Source: Caldithrix abyssi DSM 13497
GTDB lineage: Bacteria > Electryoneota > AABM5-125-24 > Hatepunaeales > Hatepunaeaceae
Length of the DNA stretch: 64,000 nucleotides
Assembly: GCA_945865405.1 (NCBI GenBank)
Contig: CAMBDS010000001.1
Span: forward strand, 62,001-126,000
Direction: 5' to 3'
Shown here: positions 1 through 7,145 of the stretch, in pieces
Layout: each line of letters begins with the position of its first letter
Position numbering within the stretch: the stretch's first letter is position 1
Made by a program: the position numbers and the translations under genes
The notes under the pieces: model-generated
What the model was told of the DNA's origin: nothing
Database searches by the model: none
The model's input: only the letters and a program-made list of their open reading frames with translations

Positions 1-510
1 ATCGACAACCTCAATCCCATAAGTCTTCGCCGCCTCGTTCGTGGTAGCAGTAACCTTCAGCATCAACTCCTCGCGGTTCGTCGTCACAACCTCTTCGAGA
101 TCATGCTTGCCAAGCTCCACCCTAAGCTCCGAGTAGATGATGTCGTCCAGCCGCGCCTGAGCCCCGTTCTCGTCATGAACCGTGATGAAAAACTTCAGCG
201 GATCGACAATCCGCCACTTCGCGTAGTTGTCCAGCATCAGGTTCTTCTTGTCCTGCGTCAGGATCTCGGTCGGGTTCGAGTCGTAGTCGAGCAACCGCTT
301 GTCGAAGTACGTCACCTGCTGAAAAGGCCAAGGCGCCTTAATGTGCAGACCCGGCGTCGTAACGGTGATGACAGGCTTGCCGAACTGCAGGACAATCGCC
401 TGATTGACCTCATCGACCTGATAGATCGACGTCAGTAGTATCACGGCTATGATGCCGATAATAATCAGCTTCTTCGGGCTGTTTGATTTGACGTGGATGT
501 CGCCGTTCAC
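1..510 (-). CDS. hflC: HflC, membrane-associated protease modulator (partial, C-terminus outside window)
   Basis: The reading frame starts at a GTG at 510 and runs off the window after 170 codons. The N-terminus has one membrane segment (KKLIIIGIIAVILLTSIYQV) followed by a prohibitin/SPFH domain with the motifs VNQAIVLQFGKP and TPGLHIKAPWPFQQV, which are typical of HflC. In characterised bacteria HflC forms a periplasm-facing complex with HflK that modulates the FtsH protease. The GTG overlaps the TGA stop of hflK (GTGA), and a strong ribosome site (aaggagg) lies six bases upstream, so this start is well supported and the pair is translationally coupled. Confidence 0.93.
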   Translation of the reverse strand, partial: MNGDIHVKSNSPKKLIIIGIIAVILLTSIYQVDEVNQAIVLQFGKPVITVTTPGLHIKAPWPFQQVTYFDKRLLDYDSNPTEILTQDKKNLMLDNYAKWRIVDPLKFFITVHDENGAQARLDDIIYSELRVELGKHDLEEVVTTNREELMLKVTATTNEAAKTYGIEVVD

Positions 511-1493
511 TTGCCACCTCCTTGCAGGTTGAGCAGGTTCAACACCCCGCCGTTCTTGTCGCCCTTAACGATGTACTTCTTCAAGCCGGGCAGAACTTCC
601 TCCAGCGTTTCCAGCAACATCCGCTTCCGTGTCACGTCCTTCGCCTGACGGTACTGGTCGAGCACCTGAGTGAAGTTCGACGCGTCACCTTCGGCTTTTG
701 CAACACGTTCGGATGCGTAGGCTTCCGCCCCTTTGACGAGCTGCGCCGCCTTGCCGCGAACACGGGGAATCACGTCGGAGCGGTAGGCTTCTGCTTCGTT
801 GATGAGCTTCTCGCGGTCTTCACGGGCCGAGGCGACGTCCTTGAACGCATCGACGACCGCGTCGGGCGGATGAACGTCCTGAAGCTGTACGGCGACGATT
901 TTCAGCCCCGAATCGTAGCTATCTACTATCTTTTGAAGCAGTTCCATCGTCTCGACTTGAATAGCTCCTTTGCCGCTGGTGAGGATTTCGTCGATTTCGT
1001 GCTTGCCGACGACCTGCCTGAGCGCCGCTTCGATGGGGCGGGTGGTTGCTTCGATGTCGCGCACTTTGAAAAGGAACTTGACGGGGTCTATGATCTTGTA
1101 TTGTATGATCATATCGACTTTGACGATGTTCAAATTTCCGGTCAGCATTTGCGACTCTTCAGGCATATCGCGGTACTTGGACGGCGGGCCAGGATCGATG
1201 GTGCGGAAGCCGATTTCGGCGCGGCGGACGGTGGAAACGCCTACTTTATCAACACGTTCGATGGGCCACGGCAGGCGGTAATGGATGCCGGGCGAAGTGA
1301 CGCGGGCGAACGCACCAAAACGCCTGATAACGCCTTGCTGTTCGGCGTTGACGATGTAGATGCCGGTAGCCAGCCATACAGCGATAATGACGAAGAAAAC
1401 GTTCTTGGTAGCGCCGCGAAAAATTGCGCCAATATCAGGGACTTCAATCACTTCGCCGTTAGGCATCGTGACATTTCGGGTCGGTATTTTCAT
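507..1493 (-). CDS. hflK: HflK, FtsH protease modulator subunit
   Basis: A 328-residue SPFH-domain protein with one membrane segment at about residues 33-50 (VFFVIIAVWLATGIYIV), then the HflK signature EQQGVIRRFGAF and PGIHYRLPWPIERVDKV. A charged helical region (about 220-300) is rich in A, E, K and R, as in the coiled coil of the family. It should form the HflKC complex with the product of the downstream overlapping gene and regulate FtsH at the inner membrane. The gene is the first of the pair; its upstream region is repeat-filled and I saw no convincing promoter. A long open frame on the opposite strand across this gene is a codon-bias artefact. Confidence 0.95.
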   Translation of the reverse strand: MKIPTRNVTMPNGEVIEVPDIGAIFRGATKNVFFVIIAVWLATGIYIVNAEQQGVIRRFGAFARVTSPGIHYRLPWPIERVDKVGVSTVRRAEIGFRTIDPGPPSKYRDMPEESQMLTGNLNIVKVDMIIQYKIIDPVKFLFKVRDIEATTRPIEAALRQVVGKHEIDEILTSGKGAIQVETMELLQKIVDSYDSGLKIVAVQLQDVHPPDAVVDAFKDVASAREDREKLINEAEAYRSDVIPRVRGKAAQLVKGAEAYASERVAKAEGDASNFTQVLDQYRQAKDVTRKRMLLETLEEVLPGLKKYIVKGDKNGGVLNLLNLQGGGK

Positions 1494-1870
1494 TGGTTTC
1501 TTACTTCTTACTTCGTACTTCTAACTTCGTACTTCTGCCTTAATATAATACAATCGGCGTGGCAAAAGGAAAGAGTAGGAAAGTTAGAAGGTTGGGGAGG
1601 ATAGACATTGCTTCGCGGCGTTCCGCTCATGTCTGTCACTTTATGTGGGTACCCGTCCAGACGCTCAGATACATAATACTCTCGTGATCGTCACAATGCC
1701 GGAAACGCCCGTCCGGTATGGGTTAGCTCGTGACGATGAGGGTCAATAAACGCGATATTTGGTGCATCCTATCATCCTGAAGGAAGGGAAGGATGTCGTC
1801 TGCCACCTTATGGCAGCTCCATCGACTCCAGTGGTCGTAGGGGCGCAAGGCATTGCGCCTGTCATCCTCG

Positions 1871-1895
1871 CGTAGGGGCCGATTGATCGAGCCCC
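1871..1895. repeat. Intergenic copy of the palindrome that also encodes GLDKSAPTR in sorting domains
   Basis: Imperfect palindrome with arms ggggccgat and atcgagcccc. Its reverse complement matches, with about one difference, the DNA at 9168-9191 inside the sorting domain of a secreted protein. Similar copies lie at 30820-30843 and 48192-48215 in two paralogues. Confidence 0.75.
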
Positions 1896-1910
1896 GCAGT
1901 TTTCAGTACG

Positions 1911-1926
1911 ACAGACTTCAGTCTGT
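1911..1926. repeat. Palindrome acagacttcagtctgt
   Basis: Perfect 16-bp palindrome in the context gtacg-palindrome-accttat; the same unit with the same left flank recurs at 30587-30602. Confidence 0.8.
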
Positions 1927-2149
1927 TACCTTACGGTAGCACCGCCGTCTCCGGCGGTCGTAGGGTTGCCGTATCGTCACTCCAGCGAAAGCCAGCACCC
2001 ACGGTTCATCATCCCAACGAAAAGCCTGCCCCTGTGAACACAGGGGTTGGAATCCAAGTCATCCTGACCCTCACCTAGGTTGGGAGGAAGGATCTCAGTG
2101 ATAGCTTCGATTAAGCTTAAAGAACTTTATAGTATTGTCATCAATAAGG

Positions 2150-2638
2150 TTAACTTGTTGGGAGTTTCGGATACTTACGAAGCATATAGATACTACCCGC
2201 AATGGCTAAAAATACTAGACCAATCATTAGTACCTTATTAAATATATCTGATTGCAACTTCTCTGTATTAGCCTTCTCTTGCCTTGACAACTCAACAATA
2301 TTACCAATCTCTGAGATAATTCTCGCACGATTTTCCTCACTTATTTCGTGAGATTGGGCAATTTGTTCATAGGCTTTAATTGCTTCTCTCAGTGTTGTCT
2401 GATACTCCTTGTTCGCGCCGCTTAGGTATTCAAGCGATTTGCCCAGAGCCTCGAGACAGTCTTCCATAAGAAACATGGAACTATTAAGAATTTGAACGAG
2501 CTCGTCAGCATTTAATTTCTTTCGGACGAAGACTGCGTCGAAGAGTTTCTTCAAGCCATCGATTGTTAGTGTTTCTGTTACTGAAACACCGATGCTTAGT
2601 AACTTATCTTGTAATATAGCCGGTAGATCCATTGTCAT
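2150..2638 (-). CDS. Small C-terminally membrane-anchored protein of unknown function
   Basis: 162 residues, or 160 from the second ATG at 2632, which fits the ribosome site (aaagga) better. I do not recognise the family. The body is helical and charged (about residues 40-130, coiled-coil-like). A single hydrophobic segment lies near the C-terminus (about 135-153, VLMIGLVFLAIAGSIYML), so the protein is probably tail-anchored with its bulk in the cytoplasm. It lies 49 bp downstream of the STAND ATPase gene on the same strand, shares that gene's AT-rich composition and is probably co-transcribed with it. By analogy with other conflict systems it could be a membrane effector, but this is inference from context only. 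Confidence 0.7.
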   Translation of the reverse strand: MTMDLPAILQDKLLSIGVSVTETLTIDGLKKLFDAVFVRKKLNADELVQILNSSMFLMEDCLEALGKSLEYLSGANKEYQTTLREAIKAYEQIAQSHEISEENRARIISEIGNIVELSRQEKANTEKLQSDIFNKVLMIGLVFLAIAGSIYMLRKYPKLPTS

Positions 2639-2687
2639 TCCTTTATTCTTTAGAAAAATTTGCGCCTTAGTAACAAGTACTAATTGT

Positions 2688-5096
2688 TTAACCTGGAATA
2701 ATTTTCTGATATTTCAATATATCGAGTGATTCATCGCAGTGTTTTACAATTTCAGTGCAACCATTTTCAACGGCTTTTGCTCTAGTATCAAGAATTTCTT
2801 GAAAACCTTTTTCGTCATTAAAAAACATTACTTTTAATCCTCCTCTAAACAAATGTGCTTTCAAGGTGTCCGACAATTCGATATCCGGTAAAGCAATTCT
2901 CTTATTGACATCATTTAATGCACCATCATAGTTTTTTAACTCTACTCGTGCTAAAGCACGCCCTGCATATGCCACCGAAAACAGGCTGTTCTGTAAACTT
3001 TGCATTTCTAATACTTGAGTACAATCGCTCTCTGCTTCTAAATATTGCTTAAGTTGGAATTTCACCTTGCTGGTAGCGATCAATAACTCTGCTTGTACAG
3101 TTATTTCTCCATCATAATACCCGCTCATTATTCCATAATCATTAATCACCCCTTCAAGATCGTTAATTGCAATTTTAGATATAATTCGATTCTTTATCGC
3201 AGGAATTATCACGTCTTTCAGAGCGGAATTTCTTGTCGTATAGTACTCAAGATTATCACCATATTCTAAAGTACGATCAAAATCCAGAATTGCGAGTTCA
3301 TGGTTTCCGCTTTGAGCATGCGCAATCCCTCTTGACGGATAGGCAACACTACGCAATGCTAAAGCCAGTGGTGTTGAATCAAGACCGACTTCATTTAAGA
3401 CGTGATCTAAGTCTTTGATAGCGTCATCAAACCTCATTAATGCCTGATATGCATGAGCACGGGTTAAGAAATATTGCAAGAATTGAAGATTTGTAAACTC
3501 TTCCATTCGTATTCCAATGTCAATCGCATCAATCGCAACCTGATACTCTCCCACATCGCAAGAGGTCATACCATACCCCAAAATACAAAGTTGAAAGAAT
3601 GATTTCATATCTTGGTGTTTTATCGCGAGGTTTTCCCATTGAGATGGAAGTTGATGAAGCGAAGGTTCTCTTCCTTTAGCATATTCAAGAAGTTCTCTTT
3701 GCTGTGTATTTGGATAGGCAAATAGTGCTGCTGAAGCAAATATATGCGAGATGTCTCCGTCAGGGAACCTAACTAAATCGCCTAAACAATTAGCACACAT
3801 CATCGAATTCTCGTCAAGCCCGGTTACCCCCAATGCTAATTCTTTAGCTAAATCATCTGCAATTTCACGCTCATCATTCAACCATCGACCGTCTCTCCGC
3901 AATACATTTCGGATTGCTTCGTGTCGCGTCAGATGCCCAAAGGTTGGAAATTCACTTGGCCAAAGCACCCCTTTATGGATCAGGTGTTTATAAATTCCCG
4001 AATTTTGCTCCTTTTCAATAATACTACCTATGGATTTCCAGAGGCGAATACTCAAAGGCGGAAGCATTGCCAAGCGGATGACTACTCTTAGCTCCGATTC
4101 GTTAAGCTTATTTAGCAACCACTCCACTTCAGGCCATAAATTCGTGTGCGCATCTATTGCTTGCTTTAGGAGCTCATCTGCATTATTGGCTTTCAGATAT
4201 GGATTGCCCCACCTCTCAAGAACTCCTGGGAAGCCATCAATCGCCCTCAAAAGAACCTCATTAGTACAATTTCTCGTCACTGGAATCGTTCGGTGCAAAT
4301 GTTTTATTAGTTTGGTCACATTTTCACTCTCTTCAAAATGCAATCGAGGGATATTAAAAAACGATATATACCCTGGGTGCTCTTGCTCAAGGATCCGGAT
4401 ACGAGAAATATATTTCGTTATGTCTTCTGCATCTCCTTCTTTTGGAAATCTTACTCCCAAAAAGATATGGCATTGAGCCCATTCGTCAATATGATTGAGG
4501 AATGCTGTGAAAAGCGATAAATCGTGATCAAGATTTTTAGCATGATCCCATGCATCTAAAACAAGGGTGATATTCTGTTGGTTTGTCTCACGGTATATAA
4601 GATCGAGATATTCATATGCTACCTCGTAATCGAGTCGAGGTAAGTTGAATGGAGAGTTAGAATGTTGAGCACATATATCAACCGTTGCTTTGATAGCTGT
4701 CGCAATTGAAGATCCCGCAGGGACAACATCTCTCAATATTTCTCCAAGTACTGCACCGGCACTCTGTGAAATCTTCGTTTTATTGTTATTCCAGAATTGT
4801 TTAAGTTTCTCATTTGGTGATTCGCTCCTAAACCACCATTCGTACAAATTGGCAACCGTTCTCAGAAAGAGATCCTCCTGTTCAACTGTACGCTCTTTAT
4901 GACCAACTCGGAAATAGTAGTCTTCGGCTAAACGGCGACCGAGTTCGTGAAGTAACCAAGTCTTGCCCATGCGAGGGTTTCCATAGACTACTGTAATACC
5001 CTTTTTATGTGCTCGTTCAATTAAGTATTTTAAATCCGGTTCACGCCCGAAAATCAAAGATGAACGGTCAGTAAACTGACGTTTTCTTGTGTTCAT
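2688..5096 (-). CDS. STAND/AAA-type ATPase with C-terminal TPR-like repeats
   Basis: An 802-residue protein. After a short N-terminus (SSLIFGREPDLKYL, a typical lead-in of AAA_16/STAND ATPases) comes a Walker A motif GNPRMGKT at residues 39-46 and a Walker B stretch ITLVLDAWD at about 176-184. The middle part (about 300-480) looks like a winged-helix/helical STAND arm. The C-terminal part (about 510-790) has TPR-like helical pairs (FLTRAHAYQALMRFDDAIKDL, AGRALARVELKNYDGALNDV). No obvious N-terminal effector is fused. The ATG overlaps the TAA of the HNH gene (TAATG) and has no clear ribosome site, so it should be translated by coupling. Composition is more AT-rich than the flanks. STAND proteins act as signal-dependent switches; a defence role is inferred. 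Confidence 0.85.
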   Translation of the reverse strand: MNTRKRQFTDRSSLIFGREPDLKYLIERAHKKGITVVYGNPRMGKTWLLHELGRRLAEDYYFRVGHKERTVEQEDLFLRTVANLYEWWFRSESPNEKLKQFWNNNKTKISQSAGAVLGEILRDVVPAGSSIATAIKATVDICAQHSNSPFNLPRLDYEVAYEYLDLIYRETNQQNITLVLDAWDHAKNLDHDLSLFTAFLNHIDEWAQCHIFLGVRFPKEGDAEDITKYISRIRILEQEHPGYISFFNIPRLHFEESENVTKLIKHLHRTIPVTRNCTNEVLLRAIDGFPGVLERWGNPYLKANNADELLKQAIDAHTNLWPEVEWLLNKLNESELRVVIRLAMLPPLSIRLWKSIGSIIEKEQNSGIYKHLIHKGVLWPSEFPTFGHLTRHEAIRNVLRRDGRWLNDEREIADDLAKELALGVTGLDENSMMCANCLGDLVRFPDGDISHIFASAALFAYPNTQQRELLEYAKGREPSLHQLPSQWENLAIKHQDMKSFFQLCILGYGMTSCDVGEYQVAIDAIDIGIRMEEFTNLQFLQYFLTRAHAYQALMRFDDAIKDLDHVLNEVGLDSTPLALALRSVAYPSRGIAHAQSGNHELAILDFDRTLEYGDNLEYYTTRNSALKDVIIPAIKNRIISKIAINDLEGVINDYGIMSGYYDGEITVQAELLIATSKVKFQLKQYLEAESDCTQVLEMQSLQNSLFSVAYAGRALARVELKNYDGALNDVNKRIALPDIELSDTLKAHLFRGGLKVMFFNDEKGFQEILDTRAKAVENGCTEIVKHCDESLDILKYQKIIPG

Positions 5097-5896
5097 TAGT
5101 AGTGATCGTTGACAAAATATATATTCACTTTATGCCAATTTAACACTTCAACTCCCGGCCACCATCGCCCGGGCATAGTGATCTCCCGTCCCTCATACCG
5201 ACAAACCTGCTCCTGAATTCGCTCATCCCTTGACTCAAGCAGACGCTTCGACACCTTTACCCGATACTCCGGCGTGACCGTCACCAAACCGCGGTCGAAG
5301 AGCCTGTCCCACGTCGCACTCAAGCACAAGCCGTTCGTCGGGTCGGTGCGCTTCGACTCATCGACTGCCCAAGGGATGATGTGCGAGGCGACCAGAGCCT
5401 CTGGAATCCTTAAGCCAGTGATGCAACAGGTGTTGTCGTAAGAAGACAGGATCATACTCCGGAAAAATGTCTGGTGAATACGAGCTTTGACAGTGGCGAG
5501 ACGCTCGGAATCGCCAATTGGTTGAACAAAGGAATCTGGATCCCCGTTTTCACGGGGATGGAAAACTGGATCCCCGCCTGCGCGGGGAAGACGGGCGAGA
5601 ATCTCGTACGCTTCCAACGACAGTCCGTTCCAATCGGCGTGGAACTCGTCCCAGATAGCCCTGTCGCCGCGGCTGGCGTTCGATAAGCCGCCGACTCCTC
5701 GCTCTTGTAATTTAGGGTCGAACGCCGCAAAGTTGCAACACTTCATAGAGACCGAAGATGGAGATCGCCCTAATACCTCAGCCAGTCTAATGATGTCACG
5801 ATGAGTCTTATGCAGTTGTCCAAACGGCAACCGACAATAGAGATCGAAGGCGAGGATTAACTCGTCGTGAGACCAGGCTGTGCCGTGACGATTCAT
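5096..5896 (-). CDS. HNH endonuclease family protein with a repeat-encoded insertion
   Basis: 266 residues. The N-terminal half (WSHDELILAFDLYCRLPFG, VLGRSPSSVSMKCCNFAAF, GLSNASRGDRAIWDEF) matches the N-terminal region of a known HNH family seen near restriction genes. The C-terminal half holds the HNH core: CCITG near residue 157, SHIIPW near 171, and NGLCLSATWDRLFDRGL near 188-204. Residues about 102-123 (LPRAGGDPVFHPRENGDPDS) are encoded by a ggatcccc-type repeat and look like a later in-frame insertion in the linker. A ribosome site (aagga) precedes the ATG. It is the first gene of the three-gene unit and is coupled to the ATPase gene. It may cut foreign or self DNA; the target is unknown. 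Confidence 0.88.
   Translation of the reverse strand: MNRHGTAWSHDELILAFDLYCRLPFGQLHKTHRDIIRLAEVLGRSPSSVSMKCCNFAAFDPKLQERGVGGLSNASRGDRAIWDEFHADWNGLSLEAYEILARLPRAGGDPVFHPRENGDPDSFVQPIGDSERLATVKARIHQTFFRSMILSSYDNTCCITGLRIPEALVASHIIPWAVDESKRTDPTNGLCLSATWDRLFDRGLVTVTPEYRVKVSKRLLESRDERIQEQVCRYEGREITMPGRWWPGVEVLNWHKVNIYFVNDHY
5537..5593. repeat. ggatcccc double palindrome inside the HNH gene
   Basis: Two adjacent hairpins (ggatccccgttttcacgggg and tccccgcctgcgcgggga) in frame in the HNH gene. They encode a proline/glycine-rich peptide in the linker between the two conserved halves. Related ggcggggatcc sequence lies at about 30525-30540. Confidence 0.8.
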
Positions 5897-5911
5897 TCTT
5901 CCTTAAGTTGT

Positions 5912-5931
5912 GACAGACAGGAATGTCTGTC
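5912..5931. repeat. Palindrome gacagacaggaatgtctgtc
   Basis: 20-bp palindromic unit followed by ctcccc, just upstream of the HNH gene. Copies recur at 19060-19079 (inside a GT9 gene) and 38016-38035. Confidence 0.85.
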
Positions 5932-5953
5932 CTCCCCTTGAACTGAGACTCAT

Positions 5954-6048
5954 GTGATCGATTCTCACGTTTTTCCAAAAATCGATCACACTGTATCGTT
6001 ATGCCGCGCAACAAAATACGCCGCTCTGTGACTCAGTGATCGATTTTT
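5954..6048 (-). promoter_or_regulatory. Three copies of GTGATCGATTTTT in alternating orientation upstream of the HNH operon
   Basis: gtgatcgatt at 5954-5963, its inverse aaaaatcgatcac at 5977-5989, and gtgatcgattttt at 6036-6048. The middle copy can pair with either neighbour, giving two mutually exclusive hairpins in a transcript of either strand. The site lies between the end of the zinc-ribbon gene and the start of the HNH gene. It could be a terminator for the former, a leader switch for the latter, or an operator with TGATCGATCA-like half-sites. Confidence 0.5.
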
Positions 6049-6050
6049 GA

Positions 6051-6827
6051 CTATCGCGCGAACTGCTTGACCCAGCCAAAGTATGACTTGTAGAACGTGA
6101 TCGAATCATACACAATCCGCGAATTGTAGATGTAAAACCATAAACCCGACGTCGTCACAAGCTTGTAAAACAGAATGCCCGAAAGGAACGTCGCGCCAAT
6201 GAATATCGCGCCGATCCGGTTGTAATACTTCACCCTGCCGATGCGCATCTCTTCCATGTAGTACCTGATGCGCTTGTCGTTCAAGTGATCCTCCGTCAGG
6301 AACAACCCCATTATCGCCCACGCCAACCCCACCATTATCGCCACAATGATCGTCAGCGACGGCATCCACTCAAGGATGTTCGGGTAGCCGATGTGCCAGT
6401 AAACCGTCAAGCCTATCCCTACCAACACCATGAAGTTCGTGAACTTGCGGAAGTTCCGCAGGTAACTTGGCAGCTTGAAGATAAACTTGTTGCGTGCAGC
6501 GGTAGCCTCGACGTTGGCTTTGGCGATGTACTCGATAACCTGCCCGCCAAACCACGAGAAGAACAGGAAGCGCATCTGGTGTTCGCCGATCCAGTCGAGC
6601 AGACGGCCGGTGCCGAAGACTTGCTCGAAGAACGAGACGACAATCGTCGTCAACATATAGGCCAGCGACCAGAAGATGTAGCCTTTGTCTTCGGCGAAGA
6701 GGATAGTCGTGTCACGGACTTGATCCCAAGTCGGTACCTTCTTAAGCGCCTCACCACAAGCCGGGCAGGTTTTTTCGCGGAAGAAGTTGTATGCGGAAAT
6801 CGATCCTTTACAGTTCGGACAGTGCAT
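6051..6827 (-). CDS. Zinc-ribbon multi-pass membrane protein of unknown function
   Basis: From the ATG at 6827 the protein begins MHCPNCKG and continues ...KTCPACGEAL, a four-cysteine zinc ribbon within the first 30 residues. About five hydrophobic segments follow (for example IFWSLAYMLTTIVVSFF, FTNFMVLVGIGLTVYW, LTIIVAIMVGLAWAIMGLFL, IGAIFIGATFLSGILFY). The frame is open 28 codons further upstream to a TTG, but that extension carries no family-like sequence, so I prefer the internal ATG. Such zinc-ribbon-plus-membrane proteins are common and mostly uncharacterised, and I assign no function. It stands alone between the HNH operon and a divergently oriented secreted-protein gene. Confidence 0.75.
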   Translation of the reverse strand: MHCPNCKGSISAYNFFREKTCPACGEALKKVPTWDQVRDTTILFAEDKGYIFWSLAYMLTTIVVSFFEQVFGTGRLLDWIGEHQMRFLFFSWFGGQVIEYIAKANVEATAARNKFIFKLPSYLRNFRKFTNFMVLVGIGLTVYWHIGYPNILEWMPSLTIIVAIMVGLAWAIMGLFLTEDHLNDKRIRYYMEEMRIGRVKYYNRIGAIFIGATFLSGILFYKLVTTSGLWFYIYNSRIVYDSITFYKSYFGWVKQFAR

Positions 6828-7019
6828 GGCGTGGCTCTGAGGTTTCTGAAGGTGGAATTTGTGGAATTTACCCAATCGGCTGGATTCGCCGTGAATAACT
6901 ACTGTAAGCAAAATTTCCGCCTAAATCAAGGAGTTTGAGAGAAGTTTTGGTGATTCGAGTCAGTGAAGGGAGGTATGGAGCTGGCGCGGAGGTGGCGCGA
7001 AGTGCGTTAAAATTGGAAC

Positions 7020-7048
7020 TTGACTTTTGATGAGTAATGTGTTAACGT
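7020..7048 (+). promoter_or_regulatory. Possible promoter of the secreted propeller gene
   Basis: TTGACT at 7020-7025 and TAACGT at 7043-7048 with a 17-bp spacer. The -35 box is good and the -10 box poor; offered only because the distance to the gene is reasonable. Confidence 0.25.
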
Positions 7049-7145
7049 GATTCAAGTGGCTGGCGAGTTCATAACAAGTTTACAGCCCAGTTGAATCGAG
7101 GGGACTATCAATAACATCAACAAATATTGGGTGGATCAACATCCT

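Larger units (their letters stand above)
1494..2149. other. Intergenic repeat-rich stretch, no gene seen
   Basis: About 650 bases without a supportable gene. It begins with a degenerate tandem repeat (about 1497-1535, unit resembling acttcgtacttct). It then holds palindromes of families that recur elsewhere in the window: 1871-1895 (arms ggggccgat and atcgagcccc), acagacttcagtctgt at 1911-1926, a GGTAGCACCGCCGTCTCCGGC-like hairpin at about 1937-1961, and an inverted ggatcc/tggaatcc-type element near 2020-2062. No tRNA or small ORF with a ribosome site was recognised. Confidence 0.7.

Noticed and set aside
522-1604. 360-codon open frame on the plus strand
   Set aside because: Antisense to hflK, whose domains are unmistakable; composition of the plus-strand translation is that of a codon-bias shadow.
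6285-6938. 217-codon open frame on the plus strand
   Set aside because: Antisense to the zinc-ribbon membrane protein, which has a clear CxxC pair and membrane segments.
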